Positions 1 to 6,021 of a stretch of DNA of 8,556 nucleotides are shown one piece after another. This DNA comes from Candidatus Agrococcus pullicola (GTDB taxonomy: Bacteria > Actinomycetota > Actinomycetes > Actinomycetales > Microbacteriaceae): NCBI GenBank assembly GCA_019115685.1, contig DXDC01000028.1, forward strand, positions 1-8,556. The letters run 5' to 3'. The position numbers and the translations under genes were made by a program. Each line of letters begins with the position of its first letter. Position 1 is the stretch's first letter. Below the pieces are notes generated by a model. The model did not search any database, was not told where the DNA came from, and was given only the letters and a program-made list of their open reading frames with translations.

Positions 1-368
1 TTCGCGAGCGCTGCCCACATCCGCCCGTCGATCGTCTGGCGCAGGAAGGCCATGACGAAGCCCTTGAACCCGGGTTCGCGCTGATTGCGGAGTCGAAGCG
101 GAGGTGCGCCCAGAAGGTACAGCGCGTCCACACGAGTGGTCTCGAGCCAGGCGACGCCGAATAGGGCATAGACCAACCCGACCAAGAGCAGCAGCCCAAC
201 CCCGAGCACGAGGATCGTGCTGACTCCGGCGGAGAAGATGCCGATGAGAATGCTCAGCACAGCCCATCCGAGGGCGCCCATGGCGGCGAGGTGCAGAATC
301 GTGGTCGGGATTTTCAGCGGCGGACGCACGGTCTTCCGCGACGAGACGTCAGTCTTGGTCGTTGTCAT
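1..368 (-). CDS. Membrane sensor-domain protein, probable two-component sensor kinase N-terminus (partial)
   Basis: Reading the minus strand from ATG at 368 gives 122 codons without a stop before the left edge, so the C-terminus is missing. The protein has a short polar start (1-20), two closely spaced hydrophobic segments (about 23-47 and 50-72), the stretch WLETTRVDALYLLGAPP, then LRQTIDGRMWAAL at 109-121. Two helices, a cytoplasmic arm and a W/R-containing re-entry into the membrane resemble the 'Sensor' domain (PF13796) that precedes HisKA_3/HATPase domains in actinobacterial histidine kinases. The kinase part is not visible, so the protein could also be a stand-alone sensor-domain protein. 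The start is supported by TAGCTT at 375-380 (minus strand), 6 nt before the ATG, which suggests a leaderless mRNA; there is no good Shine-Dalgarno. It is divergent from the transporter at 522. Confidence 0.6.
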   Translation of the reverse strand, partial: MTTTKTDVSSRKTVRPPLKIPTTILHLAAMGALGWAVLSILIGIFSAGVSTILVLGVGLLLLVGLVYALFGVAWLETTRVDALYLLGAPPLRLRNQREPGFKGFVMAFLRQTIDGRMWAALA

Positions 369-374
369 GGTTCC

Positions 375-380
375 AAGCTA
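375..380 (-). promoter_or_regulatory. Candidate -10 box for a leaderless sensor-gene transcript
   Basis: On the minus strand TAGCTT is followed by GGAACC and then the ATG at 368. A TAnnnT hexamer 6-7 nt before a start codon would place the transcription start on the initiator codon. No clear -35 is visible. Confidence 0.4.
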
Positions 381-476
381 CGGTGGCGGCCAACTCCGGG
401 CTACACGGGAAGCCGGACAACTCCTTCTGGTTTTCCCGAATACGAAGCCGTGGGATGCATTCAGCAGCGACTCCGC

Positions 477-490
477 TAGCGTTGTGCGCT
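477..490 (+). promoter_or_regulatory. Candidate promoter box upstream of the ACR3-like transporter
   Basis: TAGCGT (477-482) is followed by TGTGCGCT and an ATG at 491. The stretch TAGCGTTGTG-n-GC is nearly the same as the one in front of the small membrane protein gene at 2979. If it is a -10 box, transcription starts near 489-491. The transporter would then have about a 31-nt leader carrying a 14-codon ORF (491-535) that overlaps its GTG start. No convincing -35 is seen. The rest of the 369-521 gap shows nothing else I can name. Confidence 0.35.
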
Positions 491-521
491 ATGACACGAT
501 TGCGGATGCGCGGGGACGCAA

Positions 522-1472
522 GTGCTGCCCCGTGACGTCCTCGAGCGGCATCAGGTCTGGGTCTATCTAGCCGCATTAGCGGTCGGTCTGTTCGTTGGCG
601 TCGCGTCGCCCTCTATCGGCGACCTCAGCGATGCTCTTGTCTGGCCGGTGCTGGCGGCGCTGCTGTACGCGACATTCGCACAGACTCCGCTCGCGTCGAT
701 TCCGGTGGCTTTCAAGGATGTCCGCTTCCTCACCGCGGCGCTGGTGGGGAACTTCGTACTCGTTCCGATCCTGGTCTGGGCGATCGTGTGGTTCATGCCC
801 GATGATCAGGCGTTACGCCTTGGATTATTCCTGGTACTGCTCGTGCCCTGCACCGACTGGTTCATCACCTTCAGTCGGCTCGGGGGAGGGGACTCGGCCT
901 GCGCAACGGCGCTCACACCGATAACCCTGCTCCTCCAGCTCCTCCTGCTGCCGCTCTATCTCCGGTTGCTCGCGGGAATCGACGTCTCGTCGATCTTCGC
1001 CCCGGCCGATGTCTGGCCGGCGTTGCTGGTCGTGCTGGTGCCGCTCGCGCTCGCGGCCGGGACCGAGCTGCTCGCGAAGTCTCAGCCCAGGATGGCAGAC
1101 GGTATCGAACGGCTCGGCTGGCTGCCGGTTCCGTTGCTGGCCGTTGTGATCTTCCTGGTTTCCGCGTCGCACGCAGGCGTCCTCGATGACATCTTCGGGC
1201 TGTTGCCCGCCGCCGGCGCCGCCATCGCCTTCCTGGTCGCGAGCCTCGTCCTAGCCAAACTGCTCGCGTTGGCCGCGCGTTTACCAACGAAGCAGGCTCG
1301 GACACTGGCGTTCTCCGTCGGCACGAGGAACTCGTTCCTCGTGCTGCCCTTCGCCCTCGCACTGCCCGCGGGGTGGGAGGCGAGTGCGATCGTCGTGGTC
1401 ATGCAATCGATCATCGAGCTGCTCGGGATGCTGTTCTTCCTCTGGTTCGTTCCCCGCGTACTGTTCCGCTAG
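522..1472 (+). CDS. ACR3 / bile acid:sodium symporter (BASS) superfamily transporter, arsenic-resistance-like
   Basis: A 316-residue, very hydrophobic protein with about ten membrane helices and a short cytoplasmic N-terminus (LERHQVWVYLAALAVG), typical of this superfamily. Two hallmarks of ACR3 arsenite efflux proteins are present: a cysteine after a proline in the fourth helix (VPCTDW, Cys110) and a glutamate in a late helix (SIIELLGM, Glu299). The motif TRNSFLVLPFALALP (269-283) is also characteristic. The likely role is proton-coupled export of arsenite or a related oxyanion, but PCTDW differs from classical ACR3 and no arsR or arsC gene lies nearby, so the substrate is uncertain. The GTG at 522 is the first start after an in-frame stop at 492-494, with GGGGA at 512-516 as a weak ribosome site. 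It ends 14 nt before the next gene and could be co-transcribed with it. Confidence 0.8.
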   Translation: MLPRDVLERHQVWVYLAALAVGLFVGVASPSIGDLSDALVWPVLAALLYATFAQTPLASIPVAFKDVRFLTAALVGNFVLVPILVWAIVWFMPDDQALRLGLFLVLLVPCTDWFITFSRLGGGDSACATALTPITLLLQLLLLPLYLRLLAGIDVSSIFAPADVWPALLVVLVPLALAAGTELLAKSQPRMADGIERLGWLPVPLLAVVIFLVSASHAGVLDDIFGLLPAAGAAIAFLVASLVLAKLLALAARLPTKQARTLAFSVGTRNSFLVLPFALALPAGWEASAIVVVMQSIIELLGMLFFLWFVPRVLFR

Positions 1473-1473
1473 G

Positions 1474-1479
1474 TACGCT
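1474..1479 (+). promoter_or_regulatory. Candidate -10 box for a leaderless transcript of the first DUF4190-like gene
   Basis: TACGCT is followed by seven bases and then ATG at 1487. The same geometry (TAGCGT, seven bases, ATG) precedes the paralogue at 2979, which supports both start assignments. It lies just after the stop of the upstream transporter. Confidence 0.4.
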
Positions 1480-1486
1480 TAGGCGC

Positions 1487-1956
1487 ATGAATGCGCAGCC
1501 TCCTGCATCCCCAACGGCTCAGGTTCCGAACCCCCAGCAACAGAACCCGCTCGCTCCTGGGCCGCAGGCGGAGTATGCCCAAAACCTAACGAGCCTAAGC
1601 GGCCCCGTGGCAAGGGTATGGGGGTGACGTCGTTGCTGCTGTCATTGGGGGCACTCCTGATCGGCGTCGCTCTTGCCGTCGCGTTCGCGCTGTCCGCCGG
1701 GCCCTACATCAACCAGACGGGGCGAACGCTTGCCGAGCAGGAGACGATGCCCGGTGACACTATGGTGTTCGCAACGGTCATTCAGTACAGCTTTGCCATT
1801 CCATCGATATTCGGACTTGCGGCGATCGTTCTCGGCATCATCGCCATGGTCACGAAGCGTGGCCGCGGGCTTGGCGTCATCGGCATGATCATCGCGCTCG
1901 TCGCCCCGCTCCTCTGCATCGTTACCACCGTGTTGCTGATCATTTTCGCTGTGTGA
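1487..1956 (+). pseudogene. DUF4190-like small membrane protein, reading frame broken by an apparent 1-base deletion
   Basis: From ATG 1487 one frame reads a Pro/Gln-rich start (MNAQPPASPTAQVPNPQQQN, on to about residue 31) and stops at 1625-1627. The membrane part continues in another frame: before the ATG at 1618 that frame encodes PKPNEPKRPRGKG, then GVTSLLLSLGALLIG, a central amphipathic stretch, IPSIFGLAAIVLGIIAM and GRGLGVIGMIIALVAPLLC, ending with TGA at 1954-1956. The paralogue at 2979 has the same order (PRGKGMGMTSLIL, then GIIAM, GRGLG, APLLC) in one frame. Adding one C to the CCCAAAA run at 1578-1584 joins the frames into a 156-residue protein, exactly the paralogue's length. The break may be a sequencing error, a true mutation or, less likely, programmed frameshifting. 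A shorter product starting at ATG 1618 (112 residues, 1618-1956) would keep all three membrane helices. The function of this family is unknown. Confidence 0.7.
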
Positions 1957-1967
1957 AGAAGGCGTTC

Positions 1968-2867
1968 TCAGCGCGCTCGCCGCAGGAACTTGAGTGCGCC
2001 GGCGTTCGTGAGCACGACGCCCGAGATCACCACGACACCCCCGATAAGTTGCGCGGCGGAGTACTGCTGACCGGAGATGATCGTGAAGATCGCAATGTAG
2101 ACCGTGATCAGATTCATGAAGACGCCCGCGGCACTTGCCGGCAGGGTCACGAGGGCTCGGTTCCAGAGCAGGTACGACAAAACTGACGGGAATACTGCGA
2201 TGAACAACAGCGACCAGAGCCCGACTTGCGAGTCAGGCAGCGTCGGACCTCCCGTGGCAATGCTGATCGGTGCCAGCACCGCGACTGTGATTGCGGCCTG
2301 AATGGCCGTCGCTGTAATTGGCGGTACCTTCGGGCCCATTCGGCCAACGATCGTATAGGTGCTCCAAACCACGATCGCACCGAGCATCAACAGCTCACCC
2401 GGGCCGAAACCGTCCCCGAGCAGTCTTGCAACGTCGCCATCCGTCAGAACGATGAGTACTCCGATCAGCGCCAGCAGCACACCGATGACTCCACGCCTGC
2501 CGAGACGCTCACGGAGGAGAACGGCTGCAGCGACAGCGATGAGTGCCGGGTTGAACGCGTTGATCAGCGAGGCGTTGAACGGCGTCGTGTGCGCCAACGC
2601 AGCGTAGAGCAACAGGTTGTATCCGAGGAGACCGAGCATGCTGCTCGCAATCAGCCACGGCCACGTCCTCAGCACCTTGCGCCAGTCGGGACGCTCGACG
2701 ATCTGTGCGATGAGCGCCAGCGGCACAAGTGCGATGAGCCAGCGCAGCAACACGAGACTGAGCGGATCCACCTGTGCGACGGCGATCGCACCGAGCACGT
2801 AGTTGCCCGCCCAGAAGAGGGTTGCGCCAAGCAGCGAACCGATCGCGATGATCGAGTGACGCTGCAT
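1968..2867 (-). CDS. EamA-family (DMT superfamily) permease
   Basis: A 299-residue inner-membrane protein with ten predicted helices in two EamA repeats. Repeat one covers about 8-141 (GSLLGATLFWAGNYVLG, then NASLINAFNPALIAVAAAVLLRE). Repeat two covers about 157-287 (GELLMLGAIVVWSTYTIVG, then PASAAGVFMNLITVYIAIF and GGVVVISGVVL). This is the usual length and layout of metabolite exporters of the RhaT/YdcZ/EamA type. The substrate cannot be told from sequence; amino acids or their derivatives are common. ATG 2867 is chosen because AAAGGG (2873-2878) lies 5 nt upstream and the first helix starts within ten residues. An open extension to 3080 would run through the divergent gene and is not used. 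Its stop is 11 nt from that of the convergent gene at 1956. Confidence 0.85.
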   Translation of the reverse strand: MQRHSIIAIGSLLGATLFWAGNYVLGAIAVAQVDPLSLVLLRWLIALVPLALIAQIVERPDWRKVLRTWPWLIASSMLGLLGYNLLLYAALAHTTPFNASLINAFNPALIAVAAAVLLRERLGRRGVIGVLLALIGVLIVLTDGDVARLLGDGFGPGELLMLGAIVVWSTYTIVGRMGPKVPPITATAIQAAITVAVLAPISIATGGPTLPDSQVGLWSLLFIAVFPSVLSYLLWNRALVTLPASAAGVFMNLITVYIAIFTIISGQQYSAAQLIGGVVVISGVVLTNAGALKFLRRAR

Positions 2868-2872
2868 GCCGA

Positions 2873-2878
2873 CCCTTT
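2873..2878 (-). promoter_or_regulatory. Ribosome binding site that fixes the EamA gene start
   Basis: AAAGGG on the minus strand with a 5-nt spacer to ATG 2867. It is the only good Shine-Dalgarno near the N-terminus and rules out the longer open frame reaching 3080. Confidence 0.55.
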
Positions 2879-2913
2879 CACAAGCGCTCGGTCGTTGGAT
2901 CCGGGGCTCGAAC

Positions 2914-2919
2914 AGCCTA
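2914..2919 (-). promoter_or_regulatory. Candidate -10 box for the EamA gene
   Basis: TAGGCT on the minus strand, predicting a start near 2907 and a leader of about 40 nt. The expected -35 position falls within the tandem repeat at 2923-2942 and has no good TTGACA match, which would suit an activator- or repressor-dependent promoter. Confidence 0.3.
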
Positions 2920-2922
2920 TCC

Positions 2923-2942
2923 GCACGATTGCACGATTGCAC
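2923..2942. repeat. Two and a half tandem copies of GCACGATT in a divergent promoter region
   Basis: The bases read GCACGATT-GCACGATT-GCAC, a perfect 8-bp period over 20 bp. The repeat lies in the 111-bp gap between the EamA gene (minus) and the small membrane protein gene (plus), 3 bp from the candidate EamA -10 box and 2 bp before a possible -35 (TTGTGA, 2945-2950) of the plus gene. A direct-repeat operator is possible; replication slippage is the neutral explanation. Confidence 0.6.
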
Positions 2943-2944
2943 TG

Positions 2945-2971
2945 TTGTGATGAGCGCTGCGGCAGTAGCGT
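2945..2971 (+). promoter_or_regulatory. Candidate promoter for a leaderless transcript of the intact DUF4190-like gene
   Basis: TAGCGT at 2966-2971 is followed by seven bases (TGTGGGC) and ATG 2979. A weak -35, TTGTGA at 2945-2950, is 15 bp upstream, shorter than the usual 17. There is no Shine-Dalgarno of note, so a leaderless mRNA is the simplest reading. Confidence 0.4.
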
Positions 2972-2978
2972 TGTGGGC

Positions 2979-3449
2979 ATGACTGACAACTACCCGCAGA
3001 ACAGCCAGCCTGCGTACGCTCAACCCGCTTACGACGTGCACGCCGGCTATGGCGGTCATGACGGCTACGGCACGCCCCAAGAGCAGAGGCCACGCGGCAA
3101 GGGCATGGGCATGACATCCCTGATCCTCGCGATAGCGGCGCTCGTGATCGGTATGGTGCTGGCGATCGTTTGGTCCGTCATCATGGCCGATTACGTTATG
3201 GCGGCCGCGACAGGAGCCATCGCCACGACCGAATCGATCCCGGAAGATGCGCTCGTGACCGCCGGCATCGTGCAGACCGGGTTCTTCCTGCCGTCGCTCA
3301 TCGGAGTTGCCGCAATCGTATTCGGCATTATCGCAATGGTGAAGAAGAGCGGTCGCGGACTCGGGATATTCGGCCTGATCCTCGCGATCGTCGCGCCGCT
3401 GCTGTGCTTCGTCACTTCCGTGGTCGTAGCGCTGGTGGCCGCCGGCTAA
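2979..3449 (+). CDS. DUF4190-like small membrane protein with Tyr/Gln/Pro-rich N-terminus
   Basis: A 156-residue protein. Residues 1-37 are polar and rich in Tyr, Gln, Pro and Gly (PAYAQPAYDVHAGYGGHDGY), with no signal peptide. A basic PRGKGMG link (38-44) leads to a first membrane segment (about 45-70), a polar loop with acidic residues (about 71-96), and a second and third segment (about 97-120 and 127-155) joined by VKKSGRGLG. The pattern GxAAIVxGIIAM, GRGLG, APLLC fits the DUF4190-type domain common in actinobacteria, whose function is unknown. It is a paralogue of the broken gene at 1487, and the EamA gene lies between the two. The reading frame stays open far upstream, antisense to the EamA gene; the start at 2979 is taken from the paralogue and the TAGCGT spacing. 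Confidence 0.8.
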   Translation: MTDNYPQNSQPAYAQPAYDVHAGYGGHDGYGTPQEQRPRGKGMGMTSLILAIAALVIGMVLAIVWSVIMADYVMAAATGAIATTESIPEDALVTAGIVQTGFFLPSLIGVAAIVFGIIAMVKKSGRGLGIFGLILAIVAPLLCFVTSVVVALVAAG

Positions 3450-3469
3450 CCGCTCCCTTACCCGAGCGG
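3450..3469. terminator. Possible weak bidirectional hairpin between convergent genes
   Basis: CCGCTC (3450-3455) and GAGCGG (3464-3469) can form a 6-bp GC-rich stem with an 8-nt loop. It begins right after the TAA of the plus gene (3447-3449) and contains the TAA of the minus gene (3458-3460). No T-tract follows on either side, so intrinsic termination would be weak at best. Confidence 0.3.
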
Positions 3470-4564
3470 GTTGGCGGCCTGCCCTTCCGTCGACAGCAGC
3501 ACGAGAACCGCGTCGCGGCCCAACTCCGCCCGCGCGGGCGGATGCTGCAGGAGTTTCCGGACTCCCGCGAGCGACGCAGCGCCGGAAGGGCCGGCGTCCA
3601 CGCCAAGAGCGTGTAGGTCGGTGACGGCTGCGCGGGCGTCTTCGTCACCGACGGCCACCGCAGCGTCGAGTCCGTCTTGAAGGGACGGCCATGCGGATGT
3701 CGAGACGGCACCGCAGTTCAGGCCCGTCATGATCGTCGGTGATGTGTGGATTGCGGTTGGAGTCCCCGCCTGCAACGAGACTTTGACGACTGACGCGGTC
3801 TCCGGCTCCACGCTGAGTGCGACGGGATGGCCGAGTATGCTCCCTGGTGCGCGTGCGTGGCGGACGGCAGCGTGCGTGAGAGAACCAACGCCCGTCGGCA
3901 CGCTCACGAGATCGAGACGCTCGACACCGGCATCCAGCAACTGACCGTCCAGTTCTCGGAACATCGTCGAATAGCCGTCGACGATCCAACCGGGCACTCG
4001 CTCGTAGCCCGGCCAGGCGGTGTCCTGCACCAGCAACGCGCGCTCGCCCAATGCTTCGGCCGCCTCTGCTGCGAGCCGAACGAGTTCGCTGTGTTCGGCC
4101 GCGAGCTCGACGGGCTCGGCGCCCGCCTCCACGATCCCGCGCTTCGCGGTAGTCGTAATATCGCTCGGAAACCACACCTTCGAAGGCAGCCCCAGCATGG
4201 ACGCGACGGTCGCGACCGCTCGTCCGTGATTCCCGTCCGTTGCCGTCATGATCACGATGGGTCCGGACGCTGCAAGACGAATCCGCAGCGTGTCGAAATC
4301 TTGCGTCTGCTCGAATCCGAGACGTTGCGAGAGCGCCCTTGCAATCGCGAACGATGCTCCGAGAATCTTGAACGCTGGGAGCCCGAATCGCTCGGACTCC
4401 TCCTTTACGAACACTCGCCGGACGCCGAGCTCTTGGGCGAGGTCAGGTGCTTCTTTGAGGTGCGTCGGTGCGTAGCCCGGTAGCGAAGCGTGGAATGCAC
4501 GAACATCGGGGCTCGGGGTGCCTCGCCACTTGCGGGCTCCGGGACTCCAGTAGACATCGGACAC
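3458..4564 (-). CDS. Diaminopropionate ammonia-lyase-like PLP-dependent enzyme (DpaL/YgeX family)
   Basis: A 368-residue cytoplasmic fold-type II PLP enzyme. The cofactor lysine is Lys66 in LPAFKILGAS. The family motif TATDGNHGRAVA carries Asp110, and QDTAWPGYERVPGWIVDGY carries Asp181. These match, in motif and spacing, Lys77, Asp120 and Asp189 of the E. coli enzyme, where the two aspartates serve the D and L substrates. SVPTGVGSL (221-229), SVEPETASV, PTIMTGLNCG (276-285), GPSGAAS and STEG (358-361) complete the signature. The known reaction turns 2,3-diaminopropionate into pyruvate and two ammonia; D-serine or other beta-substituted alanines are alternative substrates. It is about 30 residues shorter than the E. 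coli enzyme, mostly at the C-terminus. The GTG at 4564 is set by AAGGAG seven bases upstream. It follows the MFS gene by 11 nt, and the two are probably one operon. Confidence 0.8.
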   Translation of the reverse strand: MSDVYWSPGARKWRGTPSPDVRAFHASLPGYAPTHLKEAPDLAQELGVRRVFVKEESERFGLPAFKILGASFAIARALSQRLGFEQTQDFDTLRIRLAASGPIVIMTATDGNHGRAVATVASMLGLPSKVWFPSDITTTAKRGIVEAGAEPVELAAEHSELVRLAAEAAEALGERALLVQDTAWPGYERVPGWIVDGYSTMFRELDGQLLDAGVERLDLVSVPTGVGSLTHAAVRHARAPGSILGHPVALSVEPETASVVKVSLQAGTPTAIHTSPTIMTGLNCGAVSTSAWPSLQDGLDAAVAVGDEDARAAVTDLHALGVDAGPSGAASLAGVRKLLQHPPARAELGRDAVLVLLSTEGQAANPLG

Positions 4565-4571
4565 GGTTGCT

Positions 4572-4577
4572 CTCCTT
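4572..4577 (-). promoter_or_regulatory. Strong ribosome binding site overlapping the upstream stop codon
   Basis: On the minus strand TAA of the MFS gene (4578-4576) is embedded in TAAGGAG, so the stop and the AAGGAG of the lyase gene share bases; the spacer to GTG 4564 is 7 nt. It decides the lyase start and suggests that ribosomes finishing the transporter help load the lyase message. Confidence 0.7.
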
Positions 4578-5832
4578 AGCGGAATCGTACTTTCGGTTTG
4601 GAAGGCGGCAGAAAGATCGCTCCCACGAGCATCGCAAGCAGAAAGAGCCCCAGGACCATGAAGACGAGAGCGTCCCATCCCGCCCACTGGAAGAACAACC
4701 CGCCGAGGAAGCCGAACACACTGGAGCCCGCGTAGTACCAGAGGTTGTAAAGGGCAGTCGACTGGGCTCGGCCCTGACGGGGGTACGACCCGGCCCAGCC
4801 GGAGGCCACGGAGTGCGAACCGAAGAACGCCGCCGTGAACACGATCAGGCCGAAGATCACAACGCCGAGATTCGGCACGAGCATCCAGACCAAGCCCAGG
4901 CACGCGAGAGCATCGCAGCCGAGCTTCACGCCCTTTCGGCCGCGCATCCCCGCAAGCCTGCCCGCGAGGGGAGAGGAGACCGAGCCAGCGAGATACGCGA
5001 GGAAGACCATGGAGGCGAGCCAGACGGGCAATCCGAACGGTGCTTCCGTCAGGTGGTAGGCGAGGTAGTTGTATATGGCAACGAAGCCGCCCATCAGCAG
5101 CATCGGCTGGACGTACAGGCCGATCAGCACAGGGTTGCGCATGTGGCGGAACGTGTTGCCGAAGGCTGACGAGATCGCTCTGCCGAGCCCAGCATCCCTG
5201 CCTGCCGGTAGAAATCCCTGCGGCGACGGGGTGAGCAATACGAAGATGAGCGCCGCGAAAACAGACAGCCCGGATACCGCGAGGAAGCCGGATTGCCATG
5301 TGCCCGTCAGCTCACCAAGCGGCCCCGCGATGAGTCTGCCGGAGAGTCCACCTATCGTGTTGCCGGCAATGAATGTGCCGACAGCGGCCGCTGCGTCGAG
5401 CCGGTGGACCTCCTCATTGAGGTATGCGACCGCGACGGCGGGAACGCCGCCGAGCGCCAGCCCTTCGAGTACTCGGACGGCGACAAGCAGTTCGAATGTC
5501 GGCATCAGCGTGACGAGGAAGCCGAGGATCGTTGCTGCGATCACCGCGATAGCGATGACGCGCTTGCGCCCGATCCTGTCAGCGACGATCGACCACGGCA
5601 AGACAGAGACTGCGACACCCAGCGTGCCCGCAGACACGGCAAGTGATGACTCGGCGATAGAGACGCCGAAAGACTCCACCAATTGCGGCAGGACTGCCTG
5701 CGGAGCATACAACTGTGCGAAGGTGGCGACGCCGGCAAGGAACATCGTCAACTGAATGCGGCGATAGCGCCCCGAACCGCGACGGTAGCCGATCCAGGTG
5801 GTACCTGTCTCAGAGAATCCCTGCGAACGCAC
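4576..5832 (-). CDS. MFS transporter, YnfM-like
   Basis: A 418-residue inner-membrane protein with about twelve helices in two halves. It follows E. coli YnfM closely along its length: FLAGVATFAQLYAPQAVLPQ (31-50), motif A SIVADRIGRKRVI (81-93), LNEEVH (138-143), GNTIGGLSGRLIAG (157-170), MLLMGGFVAIYNYLAYHL (244-261), AYLAGSVSSPLAGR (279-292), FFGSHSVASGWAG (336-348) and LYNLWYYAGSSVFG (361-374). YnfM relatives are drug/H+-antiporter-like carriers of unsettled substrate. The start is taken as GTG 5832, with TAGGCT on the minus strand 6 nt upstream (leaderless style) and only a poor Shine-Dalgarno; an internal ATG at residue 30 lies at the start of helix 1. Being first in a unit with a diaminopropionate-lyase-like gene, it may move that enzyme's substrate or product. 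Confidence 0.85.
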   Translation of the reverse strand: MRSQGFSETGTTWIGYRRGSGRYRRIQLTMFLAGVATFAQLYAPQAVLPQLVESFGVSIAESSLAVSAGTLGVAVSVLPWSIVADRIGRKRVIAIAVIAATILGFLVTLMPTFELLVAVRVLEGLALGGVPAVAVAYLNEEVHRLDAAAAVGTFIAGNTIGGLSGRLIAGPLGELTGTWQSGFLAVSGLSVFAALIFVLLTPSPQGFLPAGRDAGLGRAISSAFGNTFRHMRNPVLIGLYVQPMLLMGGFVAIYNYLAYHLTEAPFGLPVWLASMVFLAYLAGSVSSPLAGRLAGMRGRKGVKLGCDALACLGLVWMLVPNLGVVIFGLIVFTAAFFGSHSVASGWAGSYPRQGRAQSTALYNLWYYAGSSVFGFLGGLFFQWAGWDALVFMVLGLFLLAMLVGAIFLPPSKPKVRFR

Positions 5833-5838
5833 TGCACC

Positions 5839-5844
5839 AGCCTA
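5839..5844 (-). promoter_or_regulatory. Candidate -10 box for a leaderless YnfM-like gene transcript
   Basis: TAGGCT on the minus strand, then GGTGCA and the GTG start at 5832. The -35 region would fall at about 5862-5867, inside the inverted repeat centred on 5866, and has no clear consensus. Confidence 0.4.
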
Positions 5845-5859
5845 GCTCTCATGCTGGCT

Positions 5860-5884
5860 CCGCAGTCTGCGGTGCAGAACTGCA
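5860..5884. promoter_or_regulatory. Two adjacent inverted repeats, possible operators of the MFS-lyase unit
   Basis: CCGCAG-T-CTGCGG (5860-5872) is immediately followed by TGCAG-AA-CTGCA (5873-5884). Both are perfect dyads, with 6-bp and 5-bp arms. They occupy the -35 region and upstream of the candidate MFS promoter, the place for an operator. They could also be chance in GC-rich DNA. Confidence 0.4.
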
Positions 5885-6021
5885 AGTGCGTGACAAGCCG
5901 ACGAGCGTCCAGCCGGTTCGACGTTACCCGGGTGTCGGAAGAATGCGGATGCGAGGTGCTGTTGAACCCAAGGGTCGCACGCCAACTTGCTGTGGGACTC
6001 GTGAAAGCCAGCTAGACGCGT

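Noticed and set aside
1578..1584. Programmed -1 frameshift site in the first DUF4190-like gene
   Set aside because: The run is not in the required X XXY YYZ register, and no clear downstream hairpin or pseudoknot was recognised; a base loss is simpler.
2868..3080. N-terminal extension of the EamA permease
   Set aside because: It would overlap the divergent gene at 2979, and AAAGGG sits just before ATG 2867, where the first membrane helix begins.
2226..3449. Long plus-strand frame giving a 407-residue form of the small membrane protein
   Set aside because: Residues before 2979 are antisense to the EamA gene, strongly charged and composition-biased; the paralogue and the TAGCGT box place the start at 2979.
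3458..5299. Long minus-strand open frame extending the lyase to 613 codons
   Set aside because: The part above 4564 is antisense-free but runs through the MFS coding sequence in another frame, is Arg/Pro/Leu-rich without family features, and AAGGAG sets the start at GTG 4564.
5408..5424. CCTCA-T-TGAGG, resembling the core of the 6856-6875 palindrome
   Set aside because: It lies deep in the MFS coding sequence with a different spacer; likely chance.
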